Assembly (NCBI GenBank): GCA_029931535.1
Contig: JAQPZY010001569.1
Location: 1 to 64,000, forward strand
Length of the DNA stretch: 64,000 nucleotides
Reading direction: 5' to 3'
From: Margaritifera margaritifera
Lineage: Eukaryota > Mollusca > Bivalvia > Unionida > Margaritiferidae
The translations under genes were made by a program, and so were the position numbers. Numbering within the stretch: the first letter of the stretch is position 1; the number at the start of each line of letters is the position of its first letter. The notes beneath the pieces are model-generated. The model was not told the DNA's origin. It worked only from the letters and a program-made list of their open reading frames with translations, and ran no database searches. Below, piece by piece: positions 50,618 to 63,610 of the stretch.

Positions 50618-53600
50618 TGTATCACGAGAGTACAAAAGATTTTCAATGATCTATACATTTCCATTCTAAACAAGAGATACAATTATTTTTTAAAAATGTT
50701 TTCGAAAATTTGTTTACTGATTTATTTATTTTAAACCACGCTTTTCGTCTCATTATAGGATTGTACTGTTTAACAAATGACGGTCACTCCAGGTCTGGGG
50801 GTGTTTAGTCGACCACTACATCAGTTGAGACCTTTTCATAAAGGTCTCGAGTTTATGTTGTTTTCCTTTCGAAAGAAAGATTAAAAAAGAAAGAAAGAAG
50901 GAATGAAGGACGGAAGAAAGTAAAGAAGAAAAGAACGAAGAAAGTATATATTTCACGCTCTCGGTGTACTTAAAATAGGGTAAGTTATGTATTCAACCGC
51001 TGTTATAAACTCTGTATACAGTACACATATTGTACAGGAAGAAACTGTTGCACGGTCGCTATTTACATATCCTCGGCCCTACATAAATCAAACCAGTGTA
51101 TACACGCATGTATTATGAACAGTATTTTTTAAAAGCTCTGTTACTGACGCTTTCTTTGCACTTCAAATCGTATTGATTCTAATTATAAATCACAATTGCA
51201 CTCGGTCATCCCTTTTTTCACTGAGGTATTTCTGTCGGTTTCGGTTTATTGCGCTAAATTCGATTCTGTCGTTTAAGAGTTTTTTTTGTTCTCAATCAAT
51301 CGGTCTTTTTAAATCTTTTTATCAAATGCAAAACGACAGAAACTCGAGACCTTTATGAAAACTCCCAACAACCTACCATGATCCCAATGACCTTCCATGA
51401 TCATACCCGGTCTAGTTTCCAAACAAAGGTGCTATACAGGAATAAGACTGGTCCTTTAGAAAAAGTACAAAGAGAGGACGCAATAGCATTGGCATGTAAT
51501 TGAGGTTAATATGCATGAAATGTATGAAAAGGAAGGAATTTAGTTTGTTTGTTGGATAGAACTTTCTGATGCATGGTTTGTTTTGAAGGGTATTTTTGAA
51601 CACATTATTTTGTATATGAAGTGATGGCGCTGTTTGGTATAGGATAGAAAAGTCTTATATTTGGTAGTACCTACGAGAAAGATTTATAATCTCATAATGA
51701 AGAGTATGATAGAAGCAGAAGTAAAAGGAAAAAATTGTTTTGTTTTGCTAGTGACGAGCAAGTGACCAACTCAGTCGTATCTATTCTAAAACCTGACTAT
51801 ATACATTTCATAGCAAACGATGAATGTCAATAAGGGCCTTGGAGATTGTTGTCCTTTTTCTGTGCCTGGTTATGTTGTTGCCTGAAGTGGCTTCACGGTG
51901 TTAGGTTTAGTTCAGAATGATTGTACATATGCTTGTGAGAGTCCTGATACGGAGCTCGAGAGTGGTGATTGGTATCCAAAAGAAGTAAGCTTGTAAGCTG
52001 ATGTCTACAGAAGTCTTCCTGTATGATTGTATCAAGAGAGTCCATAGGGTTATCAATGATCTAATAATTTCCATTCTGAACAAGAGAGATACATTTATCT
52101 TTTTATTTATGAATGTATGTAAACCACGCTTTTAATTTCATTATAAGATTGTAATCTATATAAAAAAAAATCAATGTCACTGCAGGTGTGCGGGTGCGTA
52201 GACCACCACTGCATCAGTTGAAACCGTTTGATAAAGATCTCAAGTTGCTGTTGTTTTGCTTTCGAAAGAAAGATTAAAAAAGAAAGGAAAGAAGAAAGGA
52301 AGGACGGAAGAAAGTTAGGAAGAAAAGAACGAAGGAAGTTCAACTAGAGGTCCTATGAAAATATTTGCGCCCTCAGTGTACTTAAAATAGGGTAATTATA
52401 TACACGACCACTGTGTTATAAACTATGCAGTACACAGATTTTACAGGAAGAGGATATTATTCAGTTGGATTGATTTTGGAGTTAATGAGTACGGCTCAAT
52501 CCAGTCACAGCGCGGATTTTGTATGAAATTGTTGCGTTACTCTGCACATTGTATGGTTGTAAATCCTGGTGTAACCCCAGCCTTCAGAACACACTTACAT
52601 TAGAGAGAGGCCATTGTTTTTGCATTAAACACATGTAAGCAATGTCTAGATTGTCACGAGCTAACGTTGCTCTGAGTTTATTGGATGCTTTACCCATTGA
52701 AGCGTGCACTGATATGAAGAAATTCTTTTTTCGTGGAGCATCTTTGTAGATTGATTGCAGCATATTTTGCAACACAATAAAATTGACCTCTGCCTTTTCA
52801 ACTAACAGAACCCAAGAATCAAATTTAAGCAAACTGATTTTGTTCCTGTCACTTATGACTAGTACAGAATCGTTCACACTTTAAGGTCGACTGCCAGTCA
52901 AAAAACTTGATTGGAAATGTATTGTTAAATACAAAGTCTGTACATCATATGAAAATGCTTTGAAATGTAGACTAACTGAAGACGCATCGCTTAATAGATT
53001 TCCGAAGATATTGCTTAATGGCACTTTAATTCTGTCTGTAATGTGTTAAGTAACAAAACATTTCCTGTCTCTCTTGAGTCATGTCGATTTGTTGCCAATA
53101 TTGTGACTAAACTTTTATCATGTGGATGAGGCTATTTGCACTCGGTGTCAAACATTTTGTGGTTGATCATTGCATGGCTTCATGTTGTTTTCTTACACTA
53201 GACTGTGATAAGTTTTGGTGCCATATTATTATTGATAAATTCGGTGTACATGTATTTAGATTTACAGTCCGATATTGATTTTGTCAATACTCTTTTGAGA
53301 ATGATGACCCATGATTTTCTAATTCTTATAAGCAATAATCAGATTCTGTATTTCCATCGTCTGTATGTTACAACTGCTGATTCCACGGGGAAAAGGTATA
53401 GAAAAACGTTTGACTGTGCAGCATACTGATATCTAATGTGTTTTGATTCTCCTTGTATCTACCTTAAATTTATGCTCTGAGCGTACTTATGTCAGCTTGT
53501 GTTCTTTAATCTTCTAGCTCTTTTTACATCTTCAAAATGAAGAATAATGATGTGACTATTCAATGTATTTATATTTATCTAACAGTATACATTTTCTCCT

Positions 53601-56301
53601 TTATTTCCATGCTGGCTGTGCAGCGTTCAATCAACTTTGTTAACAAGGGTATTGTTTGTGTGATATTTTATATTTTCTTTTCTCAAATTACTGCAAAGTT
53701 TTCGATTGGTCATTCTCCATGTATTTGTATGCTTGTTTCTTCTCTTTGTAACACGTAGCATATAAATCATTCAAATCTCTTTAATAAATTCTCCGCCAAG
53801 ATTGTGACCACATTTGACTCTTCTATGACTCGAATTAATCTGAGCAGTCCTCTAACAAGCGTAAATTTGTGAAACTATCAAACTATGAACATAAAACAAA
53901 TGATGTCTAAGATGTATGCTAACATATTTCACAAGTGTCTCATGTTAAATCAATTTAATTAAATCAGGCGTTTATTGAAATACTGACATCGGTTCCTTAC
54001 TATATACATATATCGCATTTGTCGAGATAGACTAGTTTCTTACCATATGAATTTCACGGCGACCTTCGCTCACAAGCGAACGATCGAGCTCTGTACAAAT
54101 TACCTCTTTATTGATGGCGATCGCCACCCACAGACAGAGAGAGAGTTATCTTACAAAATAAAATTGTATTAATGTGTGACCTTTACTTGATATTGCCTGC
54201 ATTCCAGATTGTTCTACCCACTAACTCATGTTGTGTAAACAGTCATTCAGTTATTTGTAAACAGTTGGATTTGTGTACTGTTGACCAAAAAAAAAACAAT
54301 CATTGTAAATATGGTAACCTTGTCCGCAGTCCACTGATGTTGCGTAAACAGTCATTCATTTATTCGTAAACATTTTGACTCGTGACCTGAAAGAATATAA
54401 ATCGGACACAGTACACAACCGTGCTTCTGATATCCTTTGTTTTCAGAGGAGGGTGGGGTGTGAGCAAATCCAACTTTTCGTCAAACTGAGATTTTATATC
54501 ATCTTGCTTATGTTATTTCTGACAATATTGGAATTTTTGGGAGAGGTAGAATAAAATGCAATGGTTTCAAAATAACTAATTTTAAAATTGCACACATGTG
54601 AGCACTTTTATTCTTCATTTACAAGTCGACGCATTCTTCAAGTTTGAGGAAGTCCTCAATTTTTTATCCGAAATAAATCAAGACTGTTTCCAGGAGAATG
54701 TCCATTTTATGACTGTATTTTAATAATTGATGCTTTCTTAAAGTTCGTTGAAAAATACATACTTTCAAAAGCAATCAACATAATAAAGATATTTTAAAAC
54801 GTCAATTTAAAGAACAAAAAAGTTGCGATGTTTTGAGAAACTGGAGCCTGTCTTAGCCAGAGAAAATAATTCATGCAACTCCATCGTCATTAGAACGTTG
54901 AATTTGATCATAGAAAATTTAAGCCACAATATCTCCCACGTTCTAAATTTATCTGACACTTTTTCTGTTTCAACGCCTTCAAAACACTTTTTTCAAACAC
55001 TTGAAAGTCACTTGATTCACAACGAAATTACGTTACAATACACCGACTGATTTGTATCTACAATGGACAGCAATTGTTCATAAAATTGCACATACAAGTT
55101 TGAAAGTGCACTTAACTTGAACAATTCTGATTGGCTTCTATGAATAGGAGTACTGTGGTGAAAATGCTATCTAGCGGAGAGTGATGATAAATGTAGAAAA
55201 CCCTCACAACTTAACTTTTTTGTTGGCTAGGTATGAATTTTTTTATGAGGTACTTTAGAAAAGAAATACATCATACTCACCATGTGTCAATTTTTGCAGA
55301 TAAAGACCGGTTTTGTGATGGCAGGGGATTATTGAACCCGTAGGAGTTTCGCTCCATTTAGGTCTATGTACCCCTTTCTTCTCATAACACCGTATTTATC
55401 TGGGACAATCGACATCTGATTTACGATTTATTTATTAAATGTCTTCAACCATAACAGCTGGCTTCGTGGTTTAGAAAAAAGAAAAATTTCTTCGCCTATG
55501 TAAACACACACTTTGACATAGATGCCGTTAAATTAGCCGGATTTGCGAAGAATTTTATTTTGCGACAATAATTCAGAAATATGTGGCCCATTTCCATGTT
55601 CATCGTGACAAAATACATAATTCTATATAACCCGAACAATTTTCGGATAGAGGTAAATTGTACTTGTTTTATGGATGTGATTTCATTGCAAATCAGTGTA
55701 TACTGATTTTCTTACAATGCAGATCTAACGATGTTCGCATTACATAGGGAATAACTTTTCTGTTAAAATTTAACGTATCTGTTTTAATGCAAAGTTTCAA
55801 AACTCTTTCTTTTCTTCATTGATGGGGAAACGCAGGAAAGTATTTCTCTGCTTCGACAGATAAAAAAAAATAAAAAATAAAAAAGTAAAAAAAAAGGGCG
55901 TCGTTGTTGAAGTCCTAGCTTTTATCATCCCGAATCTTGTATAAGACCAATGACCTCAAGAGAAGCATCACAAGAAATTGCATGTGACTAAAACACGACA
56001 AAAGGAAAGAGACAGTGATAGAGGAGAACGTAATATTTAACATTGGAAAGTAGAAATTACACCGAAAGCAAACAGTACATTGATACAGCAACAGATAACG
56101 ATGTTATCGAAAATGTATCGAAGAAATGGCTTCTCTTTACTTTACGACTTTCTTTCAGCTCATGAAATACAAAAAGTATCCACTGTCTTTTTTGTTATGA
56201 TTGGAAACTGTTATATAGTTTCAGTATTTCACAACGGGAGAAATGAGGTCCTGGGAGACCACAAAAGGTTCTTGAGAGCATGGGAAATTTACTTAAATTT
56301 T

Positions 56302-56417
56302 GGCGGAACCACAAAATATTGGAACACTTATTTCTGGAGAATCCCCAAAATAGGATATTAAGTCCTGAATGTTCTGAAGTTATTATTATTGTCCCTTTAA
56401 GGGCATCAAATGTAATC
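56302..56417 (-). pseudogene. Frameshifted relative of the exon-like segment, array 2 copy 2
   Basis: This is the same decayed segment with the same extra base, so the frameshift predates duplication of the block. Confidence 0.3.
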
Positions 56418-56697
56418 AATACTATTGCCAACATATCATAGCCCTGAGTTATCCGCCAAACACTAATATCCATAAGTATAGGTAATGTGAGTAACATAAA
56501 CATGATGTGTTTAGTCTCCAATGATTATTTGGTTATCTTAGTTTACTGTGTTGTTACCTTGGTATAGATTTAGTTAAGTTGTTTTCATTTAATAACTTGC
56601 TATTTCAAATTATCTTTCGATACGTCAATTTGACAATGCTTTAACTCTACTGGGTATTTTTTAAATTATATCTTACTATCTGCTAATCTTGCCTTTA

Positions 56698-56888
56698 GTG
56701 GGAGACTCAGCGACAAAATGGTGTGCGTGCAATTACATCGTTGGGGTGTTCGAATTCTTCCCAGACCGGCCTAGGTCGGCTGTCGTGGTGTGTCTTGGCA
56801 AATTAATTTACTTTCATTGCCACACCACTAAATAGTCTTCCCTCTGCTTATATGTTCCGATCAATCAATCAATTTATCAAGCAATCAC
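56698..56888 (+). mobile_element. tRNA-derived SINE-like element, array 2 copy 2
   Basis: This is the duplicate of 45655-45845, with the same B box, body and ATCA tail. Confidence 0.55.
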
Positions 56889-57744
56889 TTGTCTTAATAC
56901 ATATAATGTTTTCTTTCATGTCATTGCAAAAGTTATCAGTCTCAACATAGAAAGTAAAAAATATACCAGGACTGTTTCTTTTAGATGAATTAAATGGTAT
57001 ACCAATAAAGGAAATTTGTCGATTAAGAAGTAAACTATATTCATTGAGAACAGAGACAGAGAAAAAGAAAGTAGTATGGAACATTATTTACCTCTAAAAT
57101 ATTTTTCGTAGACTTGTATCTTTTAAAATAAAATGCCTCTAAAAGCCTGACATTTTATCTAAAGTCTTTTATTACTGAATTACATTTTTGAACTATTAAC
57201 CATACATATATTCCACAGCGTCTAGCACTAAAATACTAGTTAAGTCAAGTATGTTGCCTTCTTTCTAACATCATCTAAATTAGCACAGTCATCAATAAGA
57301 AACAAAGTATTTGTTTCCTGATGAACACTAATTAATAACTTTTAGCAGTTTGCTGTCTTTTCACAAGGATCAATTACAATTGTTTTTATTATTATTACTA
57401 CATCATTGTCTTTACCCAACCATTTTCGTTTAAAATTCTTCATATAAATAAATGTTGGATAGACAATGAAAGTAAATTATAAACAAGAATCCTTTATAAT
57501 CAGTTTCTATTAAATCTTGTTCATACTTTTTGTCTTCCACAATCGGCGACATGGCATATTATTATATTGTGAGGATCTTTAAAATACATTATTGATTTGT
57601 TAAGAACTATTGGTTTTCTCCTCGCTTGCTCATATACCATTTAATAGCTCTATCTTTTCGTCAAAGACACGTGTAGAATCTCTGCTTCGTAAATCAAATT
57701 TAGTCCTAGTCTTTCTAAAAATACAGAAATTCTACCCAGATATA

Positions 57745-58307
57745 AATAATAAATAAAATGAGCAAGGTTCAATGAGGTTGAACGTTGCTACTTTTTAAGC
57801 TGCATCATGATACATTATACGCAAGGTGGAAATGGCTAAAACAAAACACTCCAGTAGATGACGTAAGTAAGTAGGCCAGCAATGAGATCTTTGTGCCATC
57901 TACAATTGTCCGATTATATTTTTATCCCGCATTTAATATTCTGTTGAACTGGCAATTTCTTAAAACTTGTAGAAGCTATGTTCTAAAGTAGTATTAAATA
58001 ATTGAGTTTGTGCTAATTAATAGCTTGAAAGATGCGTTTAATTCGCTTTTCAAACCCATGGTCTTAACTACAATTTTTCTGTAAAAAAATGTCAAATGTA
58101 AAAAAAGCATATAAATCTATTTAAAAAGCGTTTTAAAGCTATTACATAACTGCTATAAGCTTAGTAATTACGTTTGTGTGTTTTGTTTTTGTCACGTTTG
58201 TGTGATCGTATTTTTTGTCTTTCTGCCCTTGACAAAGGAATCAGTAGATTTCCGAAAGCGCTTGAGCTGGTTTCACACCAGTTTTTCCACTGCTATTTGT
58301 CAGTTGT

Positions 58308-58310
<3 letters not shown>
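57745..58310. other. Single-copy AT-rich DNA downstream of array 2, no gene seen
   Basis: The sequence after the block edge opens with AATAATAAATAAAATG. A short inverted repeat follows (AGCAAGGTTCAA / TTGAACGTTGCT, 57769-57796). No open frame of note was found. Confidence 0.6.
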
Positions 58311-58370
<60 letters not shown>

Positions 58371-58371
58371 A
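58311..58371. repeat. Compound (CA)n(TA)n microsatellite
   Basis: About 38 bp of CA repeats pass directly into TA repeats. Confidence 0.97.
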
Positions 58372-59370
<999 letters not shown>

Positions 59371-59660
59371 ACAAGTTGGTCTTCTGTGCGATAGACACGA
59401 TCTTCCCATCCTTGATATTTGTTGTAGAACTATGTTGGTCTGACGCCTGCACAGAATAGACATGTAGTTTACCCATTTTAAGACCTTTTTTAAGTATTTC
59501 TTCTTTCTTTCTTCCATTATTTAGCTCTTGCTTGTAGATTCCCCCTGTGATGCAAACATGTAGGCGTCCAGATCTTCTCTTGGCTTTTGTGTTTAGTGTT
59601 TGAATTGTGGATGGAAGTTATTTCTTCCCGTTGGGAAACTGTTTTGTATTGAGCCGTTAC

Positions 59661-59662
<2 letters not shown>

Positions 59663-59711
<49 letters not shown>
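59663..59711. repeat. (GT)n microsatellite
   Basis: A pure GT tract of about 49 bp. Confidence 0.97.
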
Positions 59712-59712
<1 letters not shown>

Positions 59713-59754
59713 AATTTGGGGGCCTTTATGCCAGAATTAACTTTCTTCAATTTG

Positions 59755-60070
59755 ATTAAAATTATATTAGTGGTTTAAGCAAAGTTGTCAAAAACGTTCG
59801 ATATCTGATGTAATGGCGGCCTTAAATGGACTACAAATTGGCATCGTTCATAAAATATTGAAAGGCCTTGATGCTAGATTGTTTTCTATCAAGTTTGGTC
59901 AAAGTGGCTGGAGCGGTTTGTAAGAAGAAGAATTGGTTGAACGGCTTTGAGAATTTTAAAATAATTATGTAGACGGGCGGACAACAGACAATGGACTATG
60001 CATGACACATGACAGACGACTCTATATAATCAGCTGACTGGGTCTCGGGGCCACTTGAGCTGAAAACTGT
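59755..60070 (+). repeat. Degenerate dispersed repeat ending in GAGCTGAAAAC
   Basis: The segment contains a GACGGGCGGACAACAGACAATGG-type stretch followed by GGGCCACTTGAGCTGAAAAC. This resembles an abundant non-autonomous dispersed repeat of bivalve genomes that ends in a GGTGAGCTAAAA-like sequence. The recognition is from memory and needs a repeat-library search. Confidence 0.45.
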
Positions 60071-60369
60071 GCCAAAATGCTTTTGATCCAAGTACGTTAT
60101 ATATGTGGCAATTTAAAAGAAAATATAGTCAAAGTGAATCAAGATACAATTACACGAATACCGGATTGAAGTTCCCTAAAACTCCGTTCAAAGGAATATC
60201 CCCGCATGTAGTCTTTGCATTTACAGGAAACTTTAGTGTATACTTATGGCCTCACTGCGAATGCAGATGAGGCAGCTTAATTTGGTCCCGTTCGTCCGTT
60301 CGTCGGTCCCGCTAGCTCATTAGTACGATTACTAAAAATCCACTTTACAATAACCATTGAAATGGTAGG

Positions 60370-60429
60370 CATGTTTGTATTCACATGTAGATGACGTAAT
60401 TTGATTTTTACGCTATTTGAACGATTATT
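60370..60429 (+). repeat. 60-bp dispersed repeat, copy A
   Basis: This segment matches 63941-64000 with two mismatches. Shared landmarks are TTTGTATTCACATGTAGATG, ACGTAATTTGATTTTTACGC and TTGAACGATTATT. Sequence before it is unrelated in the two places. The match may extend beyond the window end. Confidence 0.9.
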
Positions 60430-60845
60430 GCAGTTTTAATAATTTATTTTAACAAAAAGATCGTAAGAACTAAGAGTTTTTCAATACAATCCTCTTAGCA
60501 CGATTATGCAGAAATCGCTCTACTCTGTCTTTAAAGACTTTTATGAATATAGGTCCTGGTCCGACTCAGTTCAGGTACCGAAAGTTTTGTGTGTCATCTC
60601 AAATAATCCTATTGTGCAAACGTTTTTAATGAATATCGAACAATATTGGGCCAAACGTATGAGGACAACAAACGTTTCCTGCTCTGACTTACATCATCAA
60701 TGTGTTTAACGTCCAAAATCTAGGACAACTATGTCTGCTACGTAAAAATCTGTTCCCATTCCCTATTTACCCGTGGCTAATCTATGTCACACAGCTTTAA
60801 TAGCTTACACCTGTTTGTGGTGATGGACGCATTATCCTAAAGTGC
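60430..60845. other. Upstream region of the secreted-peptide gene
   Basis: No repeat was recognised here. A 67-codon ATG frame (60506-60709) is present but has no recognised domain and no splice context; I regard it as unsupported. The last 150 bp lead into the TATA box at 60846. Confidence 0.5.
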
Positions 60846-60854
60846 TATAAATAG
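60846..60854 (+). promoter_or_regulatory. TATA box of the secreted-peptide gene
   Basis: TATAAATAG is a consensus TATA box. It lies 80 bp before the ATG at 60934, so a start of transcription near 60872-60882 gives a short 5' untranslated leader of about 50-60 nt. Confidence 0.7.
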
Positions 60855-60933
60855 GGTGGCTTGGTTTTAATATAACACTAGTTTAGGTTTAACGTTGAAT
60901 AAACTTCTCAGATCTATAAAACTTGCCGAGGAG

Positions 60934-61172
60934 ATGAAACATTTATTGACACTGGTGATCATTCGTTTTATTGTGGTTGCAAAAGTCAAAGGAATAGGTA
61001 AGAATAAGTAAATTTCTGCTTCGGATATTGATAAATTATTTTAAAATGTTTTGTTTTCGTAGATTAAATCATCCATGATGGAAGAGAAAACTGTAAGATG
61101 CATGCTTTAATGTAAATGAACTTTAATATCGTCCTCTAATATTCATTTTATTGATTTTCATAAACACTATAA

Positions 61173-61231
<59 letters not shown>

Positions 61232-61406
61232 TCGACAGATTTGCAACTCAGGACAGCTGTGGATGATGTAGAGAAGTGGTGTGAAGAAACATGCGCAAAA
61301 CACAATATGTATTGTAACCTGACCAGTTTAGAATGTACTGCATTCAAATCTGAAACCGGTTCATGTAAGTGCATTGTATTTATTTATTTATTTTTTATTT
61401 TTTGGG

Positions 61407-61442
<36 letters not shown>

Positions 61443-62287
61443 GTAATAATAATAATCAGTACTAGTAGTAGTAGTAGCCCACTGTCCATACCTTAAACTG
61501 TACACTTAATTCTTCTTTCAAGCTATCTCCCATTGGTTTCTAATACTATTTAGTTCTTCATTTGTGTCTACCTTTACCGATCATAGGCGTTTATACTTTT
61601 ATTTTTAAATTTTTTTTTCAATCTCTATTCTCGCTTTCAGAAAAACAAAAGTGATACGATTTTGTTCACGTGAAGATGGAAGGAATATTTTAATGAAAAT
61701 TATTTGAGTTTTTCCGACTCCAGAAAACTTGCGATAACACTATGCGTCACATCTAAGATATCACGATAGACTTAGGTTCGTCCAGTTTTATTGAATTACA
61801 GAAAAAAGGGTCAGAGGCTTCCGTTCCTCCTTTATTTTTTATTTTTTAATTCATTCATTCGCTCGTTCATGTATTCATTTATTCTTTCTATCTTTGTATC
61901 GTTTTTTTTTTACAAATGTGCAAAATTCTTATTGTATACATACACGTCTAGTTCGTGCAGATCTGTCTGTTTGTCTTTGTGTATTTGGTTGATCATGCCA
62001 GACTTCCCATGAGTGACTGAAACCTATTTTCCTACTTTCAGATCCCTCTTCAAAAGCATGGGGATACCCCGGTAGAAGACGACGATCACTGTCCGGTAAG
62101 AATTATTATTATTATTATTTGTATTATTATTAATACTTCCAACTCCCCGAAAATATTTTATTCAATATAATTCGATATCAATAATGACAGAATATTGAAG
62201 CAATTGTTTATCTTTTCGACATTTTATAGTTTCTTTCTTTTTTCTGTATTTATTTATTTTACAGATGATCTTTATTCTGATTGTTGA
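60934..62287 (+). CDS. Four-exon gene for a small secreted, cysteine-containing peptide precursor (88 aa)
   Basis: The proposed exons are 60934-60997, 61239-61364, 62042-62095 and 62265-62287 (TGA at 62285-62287), 267 nt in all. All three introns are GT-AG and phase 1: donors GTAAGA, GTAAGT, GTAAGA; acceptors CGACAG, TTTCAG, TTACAG. Exon 1 encodes a hydrophobic leader (residues about 4-16, with one Arg at 11) that looks like a signal peptide. Exon 2 carries Cys36, 40, 47 and 54 (spacing C-x3-C-x6-C-x6-C) and an Asn-Leu-Thr glycosylation site at 48. Exon 3 ends in Trp-Gly-Tyr-Pro followed by Gly-Arg-Arg-Arg-Arg (74-78), a classic prohormone cleavage and C-terminal amidation signal. Exon 4 adds an acidic tail ending in Cys88. 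The exon 2 cysteines faintly recall a truncated PAN/apple-type segment. Family and function are unknown; neuropeptide, defence or matrix peptide are all possible. Not recognised as a toxin. The matching phases and the TATA box are the main support. Confidence 0.65.
61173..61231. repeat. (ATT)n microsatellite at the 3' end of intron 1
   Basis: About 20 ATT units end seven bases before exon 2, occupying the usual place of the polypyrimidine tract. Ile-run frames here are artefacts. Confidence 0.95.
61409..61477. repeat. (AAT)n/(TAG)n microsatellite near the 5' end of intron 2
   Basis: TAA/AAT repeats (to about 61455) are followed by TAG repeats, starting about 45 bases after exon 2. The sense is complementary to the ATT tract before exon 2. 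Confidence 0.93.
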
Positions 62288-62972
62288 GTTATCATGGTAA
62301 TCGATTGTAAAGGTAAGAATATAGTTTGTACACAAGAAGAATATTTCAATCATCATAAAGATTTTTACAGCTAATTCACAACTTTAAGTGTCAATTTTTG
62401 TCTGTATGCCTCACATTCTTAGGTATTTTGTCAATCTAAGTACCACGAAATAATTAAAAAAGTTAGTGTTATACGGGGCTATCGCAGCCTCAGATGGGGC
62501 CGTTATGGCCTCAAAGAGACTTGAAGATTACGATGCTATAAATTCATCAAATGGGATGTTATGTCTTCAATGGGAATTTAATATCGAGGCTATAATTTGG
62601 GTCTCATTTGGGTCTGAAAAGCCTCAAGGGAAAATGATGACCTATAATGGGAAAGGTAATGTTAAAAATGTCCATAGGTTGAACAAACACCTACTAACCA
62701 AAACCCAGATAGACTGACCAAAACCCACGCCTTCTTACCAACAACCGTCTTACAGATCAGCATCTACACCTGCTGACCACCACTAACTGACTAGCATCTA
62801 CACATACTGACTAACCCCCTATCATACTGATCAACACACCGTCTTACTGACCAGCAAGGACAGTATGCAAAATAAGGGGGTGAAATAGAAACTAAACCCC
62901 TTATAAATAAGACCCAAACCCCAATATCACCCTATAAGTTCCAAACATTTCGATATATGGCTATACTGTCCT
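62288..62972. other. Region downstream of the peptide gene
   Basis: I see no clear AATAAA soon after the stop at 62287. An 83-codon frame (62466-62717, non-ATG start) is not supported. From about 62725 to 62860 there are degenerate repeats of a CTTACTGACCAACACC-like motif, probably a decayed minisatellite. Confidence 0.5.
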
Positions 62973-63222
62973 GGGGCACCGGGTGGCCGAGTGGTCTAAG
63001 GTGCTTGCCTTTACAGATCACTTACATATCTCACCTCCGTTCGCGTGAGTTCGAGTCTCGGCTTGACCAACGTGGGTATGCGAGAAAGCTTGCCAGTAGC
63101 TTCCCGCTGATCGGTGGGTCTTCCCGGGTATGCCCGGGTTCTTCCTCCACCAAATATACTTACCGCCATGTATAGCATATCATGTGGTGAAAAAAGGCGT
63201 TAAACCCTACAAAAACCAAAAA
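62973..63222 (+). mobile_element. tRNA-derived SINE with Meta-like core
   Basis: The head GGTGGCCGAGTGGTCTAAGG matches a tRNA-Leu/Ser A box, and GAGTTCGAGTCTC (63047-63059) matches a B box, with a long variable arm between. The body contains GATCGGTGGGTCTTCCCGGG, GGTTCTTCCTCCACC and GGCGTTAAACCC, resembling the conserved central domain of Meta-type SINEs described from bivalves and other metazoans. It ends in an A/C-rich simple tail. No intact tRNA is expected, since the head grades straight into the SINE body. Superfamily naming is from memory. Confidence 0.75.
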
Positions 63223-63305
63223 CCTATACTGACCTTGATGCTAAAGTTCCATAGGGGTGTACAAATAGGATCAGAGACGGACAAAGGCACGCCTAATTAC
63301 AGAAG

Positions 63306-63610
63306 ATCGTTGTCCACTATTAGCTACATAGTGTCACATTAATACAAGCTTATAGTGTAAGAGATAAGTTCGTTGTTGACTGTACGCTATATAATGCCAC
63401 ACCGATAAACACAGTGCAGTTAGGTACGTTCATTGTCAGCTGTGAGCTACATAATGTCACATCGATAAACACAGTGCGGTTAGGTGAATTCTTTGTCGAA
63501 TGTGCGCTAAATAATGCCACATCGATAAACGCTTACAGTGTGAGAAGTATTTTCTTTAGCGACTGCGTGGTACATAATACCGCATCGATAAATGCTTATA
63601 GTGCGGTTAG
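63306..63610 (+). repeat. Minisatellite, 5 x about 60 bp
   Basis: Five tandem copies of about 60-61 bp share CTACATAATGCCACATCGAT followed by AAACRCTTAYAGTGCGGTTAG-like sequence, with starts near 63306, 63367, 63427, 63487 and 63548. Because the period is close to a multiple of three, a frame at 63414-63680 stays open with a roughly 20-residue repeat containing Asn-x-Thr-Ser-Ile-Asn. I regard it as a by-product of the repeat. Confidence 0.9.

Larger units (their letters stand above)
49098..57744 (-). repeat. Array 2 duplicated block, copy 2
   Basis: This is a direct copy of 38087-46678, nearly identical by eye. Its left edge is sharp at AGCTTACTTGG (49098) and its right edge is at CCCAGATATA (57744). 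Differences include a longer (TA)n tract, a 9-bp loss near 56437, and near 57296 a palindromic GAAACAAAGTATTTGTTTC filler where copy 1 has a short CA step. Confidence 0.92.

Noticed and set aside
62973..63065. Functional tRNA-Leu or tRNA-Ser gene
   Set aside because: A and B boxes are good, but the sequence continues into a SINE body and the stems are imperfect; it is a SINE head.
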